NCBI RefSeq assembly: GCF_001708445.1
Contig: NZ_CP015637.1
Coordinates: 5,023,001 to 5,087,000 of the forward strand
Reading direction: 5' to 3'
Source: Pseudomonas fluorescens
GTDB lineage: Bacteria; Pseudomonadota; Gammaproteobacteria; Pseudomonadales; Pseudomonadaceae
DNA: 64,000 nt
In this document: one piece after another, positions 18,059 through 29,009 of the stretch
How the letters are laid out: every line of letters starts with the position of its first letter
Numbering within the stretch: position 1 is the first letter of the stretch
Notes under the pieces: model-generated
Database searches by the model: none
Seen by the model: the letters and a program-made list of their open reading frames with translations, nothing else
What the model was told of the DNA's origin: nothing
Translations under genes and position numbers: made by a program

Positions 18059-19057
18059 ATGCGTGAACGTACCATCGCCAGTCACTACGCCCGAGCCGCC
18101 CTCCGCGGTGCGCGTCGGGCCGGTTACGACTACACGGGCCTGTTGCTGCAGGTGGGCATTACCCCGGAACTGCTGAATGAACCTCGCGCCCGCATCGCGC
18201 CTGAGCAATTTACCCGGCTGTTGCAAATGCTCTGGCGCGAGCTGGATGACGAATACCTGGGGTTCGCCGAAGGCCCAAGCAAGCGCGGCACCTTCGCCAT
18301 GATGTGCCATGCCCTGATCCACTGCCGCACCCTGGAGAAGGCTCTGGAACGCGGCTTATTATTTTATAGCCTATTCCCACAAGGTCCGCGTTGGCGGCTG
18401 ACGCGTGATGGCGAAATGGCGCATTTGAGCCTGGATGATTCCCAGCTCTGGGACCCGGACCACTTCCTCAGCGAATGCCTGTTGGTCATCTGGCATCGCC
18501 TGGGCAGTTGGTTGATCGGCCAGCGTATCCGCCTGCACCAGGCCACGTTCAGCTACCCAATGCCGGACCATGCCAGCGAGTACGACCTGCTGTTTCCCTG
18601 CCCCCAGGTATTTGGCGCGCCAACCAGCAGCCTGGTATTCCCCGCACGCTATTTGAGCCTGCCGCTGTTGCAGGACGAACGCACGCTCAAGCTTTTCCTC
18701 GAGCGCTCCCCGGCTGATTTGCTGTCGCGGCCCGATGAAGGCGACAGTTTGAGCAGCCAGATCCGACGCCTGCTCAGCCGCGACCGCACACCCTGGCCGG
18801 ATCTGGAGGCTATCGCCCAGCACCTGCATATCAGCCCGCAGACCTTGCGTCGACACCTGCGCGAAGAAGGCTGCAGCTTCCAGGCGCTCAAGGATGAGTT
18901 ACGTCGGGATATCGCCATCTACCACCTGGGACGCGCGGACTTGTCATTGCAGGAGATCGCCGAGCAGCTGGGTTTTTCCGAGCCGTCGGCGTTTCATCGG
19001 GCGTTCAAGAAGTGGACGGGATTGACACCTGGAGCCTATCGGGCCCAGGAAAATTAG
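18059..19057 (+). CDS. AraC-family transcriptional regulator (Arabinose_bd/OruR-like)
   Basis: A 332-residue regulator. The N-terminal about 200 residues resemble the arabinose-binding-like ligand domain of the OruR group (HYARAALRGARRAGYDYTGLLLQVGI... and LIHCRTLEKALERGLLFYSLF). The C-terminal double helix-turn-helix has PWPDLEAIAQHLHISPQTLRRHL and LSLQEIAEQLGFSEPSAFHRAFKKWTGLTPGAYR. ATG 18059 is taken; a longer frame from 17987 would overlap the palindromic operators. It is divergent from dctA and probably autoregulated through those sites. The effector is unknown. Confidence 0.88.
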   Translation: MRERTIASHYARAALRGARRAGYDYTGLLLQVGITPELLNEPRARIAPEQFTRLLQMLWRELDDEYLGFAEGPSKRGTFAMMCHALIHCRTLEKALERGLLFYSLFPQGPRWRLTRDGEMAHLSLDDSQLWDPDHFLSECLLVIWHRLGSWLIGQRIRLHQATFSYPMPDHASEYDLLFPCPQVFGAPTSSLVFPARYLSLPLLQDERTLKLFLERSPADLLSRPDEGDSLSSQIRRLLSRDRTPWPDLEAIAQHLHISPQTLRRHLREEGCSFQALKDELRRDIAIYHLGRADLSLQEIAEQLGFSEPSAFHRAFKKWTGLTPGAYRAQEN

Positions 19058-19122
19058 AAGATTGTTTGTTGTGGCAAGCCCCAATTCCAGTCAGTTAAGG
19101 AGGAACACTGCAACGGTGGCGA

Positions 19123-19372
19123 GCGGGCTTGCCCTAATGCCGTTCAGTTAAGGCTTTTTTGTAGGAGCGAGGGGGACGCCTAGTTCTTGCTCGCGAAAAA
19201 CTCACAGGCGCCGCGTTCATTCAGGAAACACGCGTTATCGTTGACGTTTTTCGCGAGCAAGCTCGCTCCTACAGAAGGCGATGTACGCTTAACTGTTGAC
19301 GTTTTTCGCGAGCAAGCTCGCTCCTACAGAAGGCGATGTACGCTTAACTGAACGGCATTAGGGCAAGCCCGC
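19123..19372. repeat. Nested palindromic REP cluster with a 55-bp tandem duplication
   Basis: The 350-bp gap between the AraC gene and phoQ holds no gene but is nearly all repeat. A perfect 30-bp inverted repeat lies at 19123-19152 and 19343-19372. Inside, TTTTTCGCGAGCAAGCTCGC followed by TCCTACAG occurs twice in an exact 55-bp tandem repeat (19241-19295, 19296-19350), and a diverged inverted counterpart (GTAGGAGCGAGGGGGACGCC, 19161-19180) faces it. This looks like one REP family inserted inside another, then duplicated. Confidence 0.9.
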
Positions 19373-19407
19373 CTGCCACAAAGGATGCCTTAACCACGGC
19401 TAGCCGA

Positions 19408-20760
19408 TCACACGGCCGGAAAGTGAATCCTGAAGGCCGCCCCACCCAGTGTTGAATCCCCCAGGGTCAGGCGCGCGCCGTAGCTTTCGATGATGTCCTT
19501 GACCACCGCCAAGCCGATGCCCTGCCCCGGATGCTGACGGTCCAGGCGCTCGCCCCGTTGCAGAATCCGCGCACGCTGGTCCGGCGGTACGCCGGGGCCG
19601 TCATCTTCGATACACAACTCGGTGCCCTCCAGACTTTCCACCAAACTGATGCGCACCTCGCTCAGGCACAGGCGGTAGGCGTTTTCCAGCAGGTTGCCGA
19701 GTAATTCGAGCAACGCGCCCTTTTCAATCGGCACATCGCACTCTGGGGGTAAGTCGAAGGCCACCGTGACCCGCTTGTCGCGGTACACCTTGCCCAGGGT
19801 GTCGCACAAGCTTTGCACCACCGGTTCCAGACGCACCTGATGGCGCACCAGGCCGCTTTTGCGCAGGCTGGCGCGCTGCAATTGGTAGCTGATCTGCTGG
19901 CTCATGCGCTCGATCTGCGATTGCAGGACCCTGGCCTGGTCGCGGTCCTCAGGGCGCTGGGCCATGTCTTCGCTCACGCCCTGCAACACTGCCAACGGGG
20001 TTTTCAGGCTGTGGGCCAGGTCGTCAAGGGAGTCGCGGTAGCGGGTGCGTTGTTCTCGTTCGCTGTGCAGCAGGCGGTTGAGGGAGCCCGTCAGGCGCAG
20101 CAGTTCGCGGGGGTGTTGTTCACTGAGGCTTTCGCGGGTACCGCCCTCGATCTGGTCCAGCTCCTGGCTCAGGCGCCGCAGGGCTTGCAGGCCCCAGGTC
20201 AAGCCCAGCCACAACAAGGTCAACAGCACCAGCAAGGCCGCGCCGAAGCCCAGGTAGAGGTTTTCGCGCAGGCCTTCGAGGGTCAGTTGGTATTCGCGCA
20301 CCGGTTGCAGGGCGACGATACTGAACGCCGCGCTCTTGCCCCCCAGCAGCTTGACCTCCACGTCATAGACGAAGAACTCCTGGCCATTGGCTTCGCGAAT
20401 CCGCGCAAATTCATTGCCGCGCCCGTCGTAGCGCGGCTTGTAGTTGATGTTTTCTTCACGGGTCGCGCGCGAGCGCCACACCAGGTGGCCTTCGCGGTCG
20501 TAGATATAGCCGAGCAGCCGGCTATCGGTCAGGTTGAAGCGTTCGTCCGGCAACTGCGCGGGCATCAGCAGGCGGTTGTTTTCGACCCGCGCCGCCGAAA
20601 TCAAGGTGGTCACGTCCGAGGCCAGGCGCTGCTCGATGGAATCCTGCAGCGCCAGGCTGAAGGCGCCCTGCATGGCCGGCAACAACCCCAGCATAAACAG
20701 CACGGCCAAGGTCGCGGCCGCCAGCATCAAGCGCACACGTAGCGAGCGAATCAACGGCAA
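19408..20760 (-). CDS. phoQ: Sensor histidine kinase PhoQ
   Basis: A 450-residue membrane kinase. Two membrane segments (about 8-30 and 168-190) flank a periplasmic domain of about 130 residues. A HAMP-like linker leads to the H-box DDLAHSLKTPL (His250), N-box GNLLENAYRLC, and G-boxes EDDGPGVP and GQGIGLAVVKDIIESYG. The match is to Pseudomonas PhoQ, which senses low Mg2+ and polyamines and controls lipid A modification and peptide resistance. The start appears to be TTG 20760, overlapping phoP by 10 bp; TTG 20754 is an alternative. Confidence 0.88.
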   Translation of the reverse strand: MPLIRSLRVRLMLAAATLAVLFMLGLLPAMQGAFSLALQDSIEQRLASDVTTLISAARVENNRLLMPAQLPDERFNLTDSRLLGYIYDREGHLVWRSRATREENINYKPRYDGRGNEFARIREANGQEFFVYDVEVKLLGGKSAAFSIVALQPVREYQLTLEGLRENLYLGFGAALLVLLTLLWLGLTWGLQALRRLSQELDQIEGGTRESLSEQHPRELLRLTGSLNRLLHSEREQRTRYRDSLDDLAHSLKTPLAVLQGVSEDMAQRPEDRDQARVLQSQIERMSQQISYQLQRASLRKSGLVRHQVRLEPVVQSLCDTLGKVYRDKRVTVAFDLPPECDVPIEKGALLELLGNLLENAYRLCLSEVRISLVESLEGTELCIEDDGPGVPPDQRARILQRGERLDRQHPGQGIGLAVVKDIIESYGARLTLGDSTLGGAAFRIHFPAV

Positions 20761-21428
20761 CGCTCATTGAACAGGTAACCCAAGCCGCGCACGGTGTCGA
20801 TCGGCTTGAACCCTGCCGTGCCTTCCAGCTTGCGGCGCAGGCGGCCAACCAGCACTTCGATGACGTTCGGGTCGCGCTCGTCGTCATCGGGGTAGAGCTG
20901 CTCCATCAAGCGGTCCTTGGCGACCACTTGTTGATGGTGACGCATCAGGTATTCAAGGATCCGATATTCATAGGCGGTCAGCGCCAACGGCTGCTCATCC
21001 AGGGACGCCTGCTTGCGATTGAGGTCCAGCAGCAACGGCCCGGCGACAATGGTCGACTGGGTAAAACCGCTGGAGCGGCGCAACAAGGCGTTCATGCGCG
21101 CCTCCAGCTCTTCGAACTGGAAAGGCTTGACCACATAGTCGTCGGCACCAGCCGCCAACCCCTCGACCTTGTCCTGCCAGTTGCCACGGGCGGTCAGGAT
21201 CAGGATCGGGAAGGTCTTGGCCTGGCTGCGCAGTTGGCGGATCAAATCCAGGCCACCCATGCCAGGCAAGCCGAGGTCGATAATGGCCAGGTCATGGTTG
21301 AATTGCCCGGTCTGGTACAAGGCTTCTTCGGCATTGGCCACGGCCTCGACCACATGGCCGCTGTCGGTCAGGCGGGTAAACAGGTGATGACGCAGCAGCG
21401 CCTCATCTTCCACCACCAGCAATTTCAT
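20751..21428 (-). CDS. phoP: Response regulator PhoP
   Basis: A 225-residue OmpR-family regulator. The receiver domain (1-115) has the acidic pocket VVEDE and phospho-acceptor Asp51 (AIIDLGLPG); Lys lies in ADDYVVKPF. The C-terminal winged helix contains ALTAYEYRILEYLMRHHQQVVAKDRLMEQLY. ATG 21428 (MKLLVVEDE) is the conserved start with GGAG upstream. It overlaps phoQ and lies 18 bp after a small exported-protein gene, forming a three-gene unit with a PhoP-box array upstream. Confidence 0.92.
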   Translation of the reverse strand: MKLLVVEDEALLRHHLFTRLTDSGHVVEAVANAEEALYQTGQFNHDLAIIDLGLPGMGGLDLIRQLRSQAKTFPILILTARGNWQDKVEGLAAGADDYVVKPFQFEELEARMNALLRRSSGFTQSTIVAGPLLLDLNRKQASLDEQPLALTAYEYRILEYLMRHHQQVVAKDRLMEQLYPDDDERDPNVIEVLVGRLRRKLEGTAGFKPIDTVRGLGYLFNERCR

Positions 21429-21446
21429 AAGGCTCTCCAAGGCAAT

Positions 21447-21755
21447 TCAACTGTCCGACAGGGGGATATCATAGCGGCCCTGCAGGTCTTGCGGGCGCAG
21501 TTTAGTGCCATTGTACTCACCAGTCAGGCGACCATAGCCGACGCGATAAGCCGCCTGCGGGGTGGCAAGCCCCAGCGACCAGCCCCAAGGGGCGGCCTGA
21601 GTGCCTGCATCTTCGAAGCTGACACGATGAATCAGGTTGCTGGATTTCTTGGTTCGCTCGCTACCGAATGCTGCAAAGGCGCTATCGGAGGCCTGGACCC
21701 CGGCAGTGGCACTGAGCATGGTCAACGCCAACATCAGCTTCTTGATCGCAGTCAT
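21447..21755 (-). CDS. Small exported protein of unknown function, first gene of the phoPQ operon
   Basis: A 102-residue protein with a clear Sec signal peptide (TAIKKLMLALTMLSATAGVQA, cut after about residue 22), leaving about 80 residues with SDSAFAAFGSERTKKSSNLIHRV and a Trp/Gly/Tyr-rich tail (WGWSLGLATPQAAYRVGYG). No family recognised. It occupies the place that oprH has in P. aeruginosa (oprH-phoP-phoQ) but is far shorter than OprH and not obviously a barrel. Start ATG 21755 has GAGG nearby. The PhoP-like direct repeats just upstream predict positive control by PhoP. Confidence 0.8.
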   Translation of the reverse strand: MTAIKKLMLALTMLSATAGVQASDSAFAAFGSERTKKSSNLIHRVSFEDAGTQAAPWGWSLGLATPQAAYRVGYGRLTGEYNGTKLRPQDLQGRYDIPLSDS

Positions 21756-21790
21756 GGTGCTACCTCATACGCGTTTGGGCTGTGGGATCC

Positions 21791-21847
21791 AGACTACGCA
21801 GGCGCCCCTGAACTCCCCCTGAACAGGCTCTGAACCTCACCTGAACC
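21791..21847 (-). promoter_or_regulatory. PhoP-box array and -10 element
   Basis: On the minus strand GTTCAG occurs four times at an exact 11-bp period (plus-strand CTGAAC at 21808, 21819, 21830, 21841), the spacing of PhoP-family direct-repeat boxes. The last copy is followed 11 bp later by TAGTCT (21796-21791), a -10-like hexamer, the layout of a class I PhoP promoter. It drives the small exported gene, phoP and phoQ, and lies 46 bp before the divergent pcpS start. Confidence 0.75.
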
Positions 21848-21892
21848 ACTGTGGGCTATCCACTGGCGCACCAACTCGGCAAAATACCGCAC

Positions 21893-22609
21893 ATGACGCC
21901 CCTACCCGCTTGCTGCACCCCACTCGACGCCCATTGGCCGCTGCCCGATCCTTTGCCGGGCACGGTGTTTCTCAGCACGCGCTTCGACCCTGCCTTGTTG
22001 GCGCCGGGTGATTTCCAGCGCAGCGCGGTCCCCCCGCCGGCAAGCATCCAGCGCTCAGTGGCCAAGCGCCAGGCGGAGTTTCTCGCCGGCCGACTGTGCG
22101 CTCGCGCCGCGCTGCAACACCTTGACCAGCTGGATTGCGTCCCGGCCATCGGCGAAGACCGTGCGCCGGTCTGGCCAGGGCATATCAGTGGCTCCATCAC
22201 CCACAGCACCGGGCATGCGGCGGCGATTGTCGGCCACAAGGCGCAATGGCGCGGGCTGGGCATGGACCTGGAAAATATGCTGAGCCTGGAACGGGCAGAG
22301 CGCCTGGCCGGGGAAATCCTCACCGTTGATGAGTTGCAGCGCATGGCCGTGCTGCCCCGCGAGCAACATGCGCAGCTGGTCACCTTGACGTTTTCGGCCA
22401 AGGAGAGCCTGTTCAAGGCGCTTTACCCGATCGTGCAGAAGCGCTTCTACTTTGAGCATGCCGAGGTGCTGGAGTGGTCGGAGGCCGGGGCTGTACGGTT
22501 GCGCCTGTTGACGGACCTGTCCAGTGAATGGTGCCGCGGCAAGGACCTTACCGCGCAGTTCGTTGTGAATGAGGGGCAGTTGTTGAGCCTGGTTGCCATC
22601 GGCGCTTGA
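21893..22609 (+). CDS. pcpS: 4'-phosphopantetheinyl transferase PcpS (Sfp type)
   Basis: A 238-residue Sfp-type transferase. It moves phosphopantetheine from CoA to carrier proteins; in P. aeruginosa the single PcpS serves both AcpP and siderophore synthetases. Motifs include VAKRQAEFLAGRLCARAAL, the Mg-binding GLGMDLEN and FSAKESLFKALYP. ATG 21893 is chosen by alignment to the family N-terminus; no strong ribosome site is visible. It is divergent from the phoPQ operon. Confidence 0.9.
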   Translation: MTPLPACCTPLDAHWPLPDPLPGTVFLSTRFDPALLAPGDFQRSAVPPPASIQRSVAKRQAEFLAGRLCARAALQHLDQLDCVPAIGEDRAPVWPGHISGSITHSTGHAAAIVGHKAQWRGLGMDLENMLSLERAERLAGEILTVDELQRMAVLPREQHAQLVTLTFSAKESLFKALYPIVQKRFYFEHAEVLEWSEAGAVRLRLLTDLSSEWCRGKDLTAQFVVNEGQLLSLVAIGA

Positions 22610-22613
22610 TAGA

Positions 22614-22685
22614 CCGCCATCGGGAGCAAGCTCCCTCCCACAGGGGAGCGCATTCCAAATGTGGGAGGGTCGATGCGACGATTCC
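22614..22685. repeat. REP doublet between pcpS and the sensor kinase gene
   Basis: ACCGCCATCGGGAGCAAGCT followed by CCCTCCCAC faces GTGGGAGGGTCGATGCGACG across about 20 bp. Same REP family as at 4.9 and 48.9 kb, between convergent genes. Confidence 0.75.
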
Positions 22686-22705
22686 ACGGGCTCCCGATGG
22701 CGGGG

Positions 22706-24316
22706 TCAGGGTTTATCCTGATCCCTGGGCCAACTCAAGCTGAAACACGCCCCACCCAGGTTGTTGCTCTTGCTGATCAACGCCCGGCCGCCGTGCCAGT
22801 AGATAATCCGCCGGACAATCGACAACCCCAGGCCATGCCCGCCCGATGCACGGGTGCGGCTGTCGTCCAAGCGCAGGAAGGGCGTGAAGATGCGCTCCCA
22901 GGCGCTTTCCGGCACGCCGGGGCCATCGTCTTCCACATCGATGCGGCAGCGCACCTGGCCGACCTGATAACTGATCAACACCCGCCCCTGAGCATGCCGC
23001 ATGGCGTTGCTCACCAGGTTTTGCAACGCACGGTGCAAGTAGCGCGGCTCGGCATCGACCCAGGCGTCATCCCAATGTGCCGATGACAGGCAAATACCCC
23101 GAGCCACATTGACCTGCGGACGCAGTGGCGACAATTCGCCGATCACCTGATCGAGCAGCGCATCGAGGTCGACCCGCTGGAAATTCAGCTCCGGCGCGCC
23201 CTGCTCCAGGCGGGCGTAGGTGAGCATTTCGTCCACCAGGCCATCGAGGTCCTGGATATCGCTGTCCATGCCTTCCATATATTTGCGCCGGGCTTCGGGG
23301 CTGGCGGCTTCGCCAATCATCTCCAGGCCGAAGCGCAGGCGCGCCACTGGCGTGCGCAATTCGTGGGACACGGCGCGCACCAGTTCGCGCTGGATCGCCA
23401 GCAACTGCTGCAGGTGCTCGGCCATGCCATTGAACGCCGCAGCCAGGCGCCCGACCGAATCGGCACCGCGGGCGGGCACACGCACTTCCAGGTTGCCCTT
23501 GGCGATGCGCGTGGCCGCGGCTTCCAGGCCCTTGAGTCGTCGTTCGAGCTGGCGCACCAATAAATAGACGATCAGGCCGATCAGGGTCAGGCCGATCAGG
23601 GCGATCAAGATCAACCACTGCGCCGGGTACGGGTTCATTTGATACAACGGGCCGATTTCGAGCACCCAGGGCGTACCGACCATGCCGGCAAACACCCGGA
23701 TCGAATCGCCCCCTTTGCCCAGCGCCATTACCGTATCGCCTTCCGCGACCCGGCGACGCTGGTCATCGTCCATATCGGCCTGGTCGAGGTTCATCAGGTG
23801 CATCTCAAAGCCAAAGCCCTTGGCTTCCTTTATAGCGGCCAAGCGTTGTGGCTGTTCGGCCACCGGGAAACGCACCAGTTCGTCGGCCAGCAGGTAAATC
23901 GTCGCGCGCGCCAATTGCTCGCTGATCTGTTGCACTTCGCCGGTCAGTACGAGTGACTCTTGCTCACTGACCAGGCGCAGCACCCGCGCCGCATGCGGGC
24001 CGGTCTGCTCCACCAGTACCTGGCCGCGTTGCAGGCGGTTGCGTTGGCTCAAGTCCAGTTGCGCCTCGCTGAGGGTGCGCAGTTCCAGGGGGATGCCTAA
24101 CAACCGCTCCCACACCGCCAGGGCGCGCTGGCGCTCGATCGGGCTCATGGGTTGCAGGTTGTCGCCCATCAAGGCAAAGGTGCCGTGGGCCAGGCGTTCG
24201 CGGTACTGGCCGCTGCGCACTTCATTGAGCAGGTGCAAGGCCAACACGCCCAGCAGCGCCACCAGGATCAGCGCCGCGCACATGCCGCCATAGATACGCA
24301 GGAAGATCGAATTCAC
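22706..24316 (-). CDS. RstB-like sensor histidine kinase
   Basis: A 536-residue two-pass membrane kinase with segments at about 8-30 and 232-254 and a large periplasmic domain (about 31-231). A HAMP domain (about 255-308) precedes the H-box RAVSHELRTPVARL (His318), N-box LQNLVSNAMRHAQ, and G-boxes EDDGPGVP and GHGLGLSIVRRII. It overlaps the response-regulator gene by 4 bp. Positional counterpart of P. aeruginosa PA1158, next to nrdA there as here. The signal is unknown. Confidence 0.88.
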   Translation of the reverse strand: MNSIFLRIYGGMCAALILVALLGVLALHLLNEVRSGQYRERLAHGTFALMGDNLQPMSPIERQRALAVWERLLGIPLELRTLSEAQLDLSQRNRLQRGQVLVEQTGPHAARVLRLVSEQESLVLTGEVQQISEQLARATIYLLADELVRFPVAEQPQRLAAIKEAKGFGFEMHLMNLDQADMDDDQRRRVAEGDTVMALGKGGDSIRVFAGMVGTPWVLEIGPLYQMNPYPAQWLILIALIGLTLIGLIVYLLVRQLERRLKGLEAAATRIAKGNLEVRVPARGADSVGRLAAAFNGMAEHLQQLLAIQRELVRAVSHELRTPVARLRFGLEMIGEAASPEARRKYMEGMDSDIQDLDGLVDEMLTYARLEQGAPELNFQRVDLDALLDQVIGELSPLRPQVNVARGICLSSAHWDDAWVDAEPRYLHRALQNLVSNAMRHAQGRVLISYQVGQVRCRIDVEDDGPGVPESAWERIFTPFLRLDDSRTRASGGHGLGLSIVRRIIYWHGGRALISKSNNLGGACFSLSWPRDQDKP

Positions 24317-25038
24317 AGCGGCATATCGGCGGCGGCTTCAGGAACGAACAGGTAGCCCTTGCTGCGGATGGTCTTGATCAGGCGCGGGTGGATCGGGTCG
24401 TCGCCGATTTTCGGGCGAATGCGTGAAATGCGTACATCGATGGAACGGTCCTGGCCGTCATAGCCGATGCCGCGCAGGGCGATGAAGATCTCTTCGCGAG
24501 ACAGGATACGCCCGGCGTTCGCCACCAGCAGCCAGAGCAAGTCGAACTCGGCGCTGGTCAGCTCGATGCCGCCGTCGTGCAACCAGGCTTCGCGCAGGGC
24601 GTTGTCCACCACCAGCGGGCCGAATTGCAGGCGACGCTGGTTTTCCACCACAGCCGGTTCGGCCGGTTCGCTGCGCCGCAGCAGGGCCTGGATGCGCGCG
24701 AGCAACAGGCGCGGACGCACGGGTTTACAGACATAGTCGTCGGCGCCCATGTCCAGGCCCATGACCTGGTCCATGTCGTCGGTGCGCGCGGTCAGCATGA
24801 GGATCACCCCGTCGTAGCGCTCGCGCACCTTGCGACAAATGCTCAGGCCGTCTTCGCCGGGCAACATCAGGTCGAGGATCACCAGGTCGGGTTGCTCGGC
24901 GATGATCCGTGCCGCGGCCTGGGCGCCGTCGCTTTCCACCGACACCCGCAAGCCGTTGCTCTCCAGATAATCGCGGGTCAACTCGGCGAGTCGTTCGTCA
25001 TCCTCGACGATCAGTATTTGCCAGGCTTCGTGCTCCAC
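24313..25038 (-). CDS. RstA-like OmpR-family response regulator
   Basis: A 241-residue regulator. The receiver domain has VEDDE and Asp56 (LVILDLMLPGEDGL); the winged helix includes GIELTSAEFDLLWLLVANAGRILSREEIF and ends at SKGYLFVPEAA. The start is GTG 25038 (VEHEAWQIL) behind GAGGATTACCC. Partner of the overlapping kinase. Counterpart of P. aeruginosa PA1157. Targets cannot be read from the sequence. Confidence 0.9.
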   Translation of the reverse strand: MEHEAWQILIVEDDERLAELTRDYLESNGLRVSVESDGAQAAARIIAEQPDLVILDLMLPGEDGLSICRKVRERYDGVILMLTARTDDMDQVMGLDMGADDYVCKPVRPRLLLARIQALLRRSEPAEPAVVENQRRLQFGPLVVDNALREAWLHDGGIELTSAEFDLLWLLVANAGRILSREEIFIALRGIGYDGQDRSIDVRISRIRPKIGDDPIHPRLIKTIRSKGYLFVPEAAADMPL

Positions 25039-25085
25039 GGGTAATCCTCGTTGTTATTAAGGGATTGATTGGCCTGTTCGATCAA

Positions 25086-25112
25086 AGGTGGGAGCAAGCC
25101 CCCTCCCACATG
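25086..25112. repeat. Single REP unit
   Basis: GGTGGGAGCAAGCCCCCTCC followed by CACA lies upstream of the RstA-like gene; a solo copy of the window's main REP family. Confidence 0.7.
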
Positions 25113-25365
25113 TTGATCTTCGCCAGCCACACCTTATTTGTAATGTTGTGAGGGCATAACAATGATCGATTGTAGCCATGCCCCAACCCTCAAACACAAG
25201 CCGGGAAATGCGTTCGGTGATCGAGTTTTTTTGTGATAGGGTTCGCGCCCTCAAAAATCCAATCGCACGTTTTTACCTTGGAATATTCAGTGACAAACGG
25301 CGTAATCCAGCAGTACTGCGGCCTACACGGGTGTTCCAAGTTTCATACACATTTTACTCACAGCG

Positions 25366-25374
25366 TTATCCACA
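25366..25374 (+). promoter_or_regulatory. DnaA box upstream of nrdA
   Basis: TTATCCACA is the strict 9-mer DnaA box. E. coli nrdAB is known to be controlled by DnaA; the box here, about 450 bp upstream of nrdA, suggests a similar link but a single 9-mer can occur by chance. Confidence 0.4.
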
Positions 25375-25426
25375 GGTCTTGCGTTGCTAAGCCTCCAAAA
25401 ACGCATTATCTTGTACCTCGGCGCCA

Positions 25427-25452
25427 AAAAAACCCTACATGTAGGGTTTTAA
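25427..25452. other. Perfect palindrome/terminator-like hairpin upstream of nrdA
   Basis: AAAACCCTACA and TGTAGGGTTTT pair perfectly (25429-25450) with A and T tracts at the ends. It could be a terminator or attenuator for the RNA entering nrdA, or an operator. It separates the DnaA-box region from the structured leader. Confidence 0.55.
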
Positions 25453-25539
25453 GCGAAAAGACCCAACACAAATCAGACGAGAAACTCAAGCCCTTTCTTG
25501 CTCCTGTTTGGTCTGACCCCTGGATTATTTGAAAGCCCA

Positions 25540-25819
25540 AACCGCTCAAGCGGATGGCAACCGTTTTCAAGCTCCAACAGCGCAAAACGGTACGGGTGTT
25601 GCAGTGCTTGAACCTGGCAACTGTCACCCACTAGGAATACGGCGAAGGGCCTTTGAGCCCCGAACCGAAGACTTCGGCATGGAAGCGGCGCAAACAGCTC
25701 CCTTCCTCCTGTCCCGAAGTTGTTATGCCAGGCCCAGGCCTGCTGTAAGTGCTTCAGGACGGAACGGTGGGCACCGTGATGGTGCCCAAATAAATATAGA
25801 AATGTGGAGACAACCCCCC
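25540..25819 (+). promoter_or_regulatory. Structured leader of nrdA
   Basis: About 280 nt between the palindrome and the nrdA ATG carry at least five local hairpins: ACCGTTTT/AAAACGGT (25560-25591), GGGTG/CACCC enclosing GTTGC/GCAAC (25594-25629), GGGC/GCCC (25648-25661), CCGAAG-A-CTTCGG (25665-25677) and GGGCACC-GTGAT-GGTGCCC (about 25769-25787, just before the ribosome site). GGCAACTGTCACC and CCGAAGAC loosely recall cobalamin-riboswitch cores, but full consensus spacing is not met. Identity unproven. Confidence 0.4.
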
Positions 25820-28717
<2,898 letters not shown>

Positions 28718-28752
28718 GCTGAGCCGCTCCTGGGCTTGAACGCCCCGGATTG

Positions 28753-28798
28753 AAAAAGCCCGATAGACCCCGACTGCATAGGGTTTATCGGGCTTTTT
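28753..28798 (+). terminator. Terminator of nrdA
   Basis: AAAAAGCCCGATAGACCC pairs with GGGTTTATCGGGCTTTTT around a short loop; strong stem plus U-run, 36 bp after the nrdA stop. Confidence 0.9.
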
Positions 28799-28800
28799 GG

Positions 28801-28978
28801 TTTCCTCATGTCCCCCCCCCCCGCTGGGCACCTCCAGACGAACGCCACATACCCGCCCTGCACTTGACTGGTGAGCCCACCGGCCCCTGACCTGATCAGT
28901 GGCGAGGCGGATATGGTGCACGCCTCATACGCGTTTTACGCATCGTTACTTGCGTCACGGCATGTTTTCCTGCGCCCA
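28801..28978. other. Gene-free spacer between nrdA and flgE
   Basis: No open frame, RNA gene or known site is supportable. It contains an 11-base C tract (about 28812-28822) and short inverted sequence around ATACGCGTTTTACGCATCG. It marks the junction where nrdB and flgF are both missing. Confidence 0.5.
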
Positions 28979-28979
28979 C

Positions 28980-29009
28980 AAAAAAGCCCCTCTTGCGAGG
29001 GGCTTCTTG
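28980..29009 (-). terminator. Terminator of flgE
   Basis: On the minus strand AGCCCCTC-GCAA-GAGGGGCT followed by six T: GNRA-type tetraloop with a U-run, about 16 bp after the flgE stop. It ends the flgBCDE transcript. Confidence 0.9.

Noticed and set aside
19241..19350. Possible CRISPR array
   Set aside because: Only two abutting identical 55-bp units with no spacers and no cas genes; this is a tandem duplication of a REP.
25178..25390. 70-codon frame upstream of nrdA
   Set aside because: Overlaps the DnaA box and lacks a ribosome site or family resemblance.
25529..25819. 97-residue in-frame N-terminal extension of NrdA
   Set aside because: ATG 25820 has a ribosome site and gives the family length of about 963-965; the extension is over a hairpin-rich leader and lacks homology.
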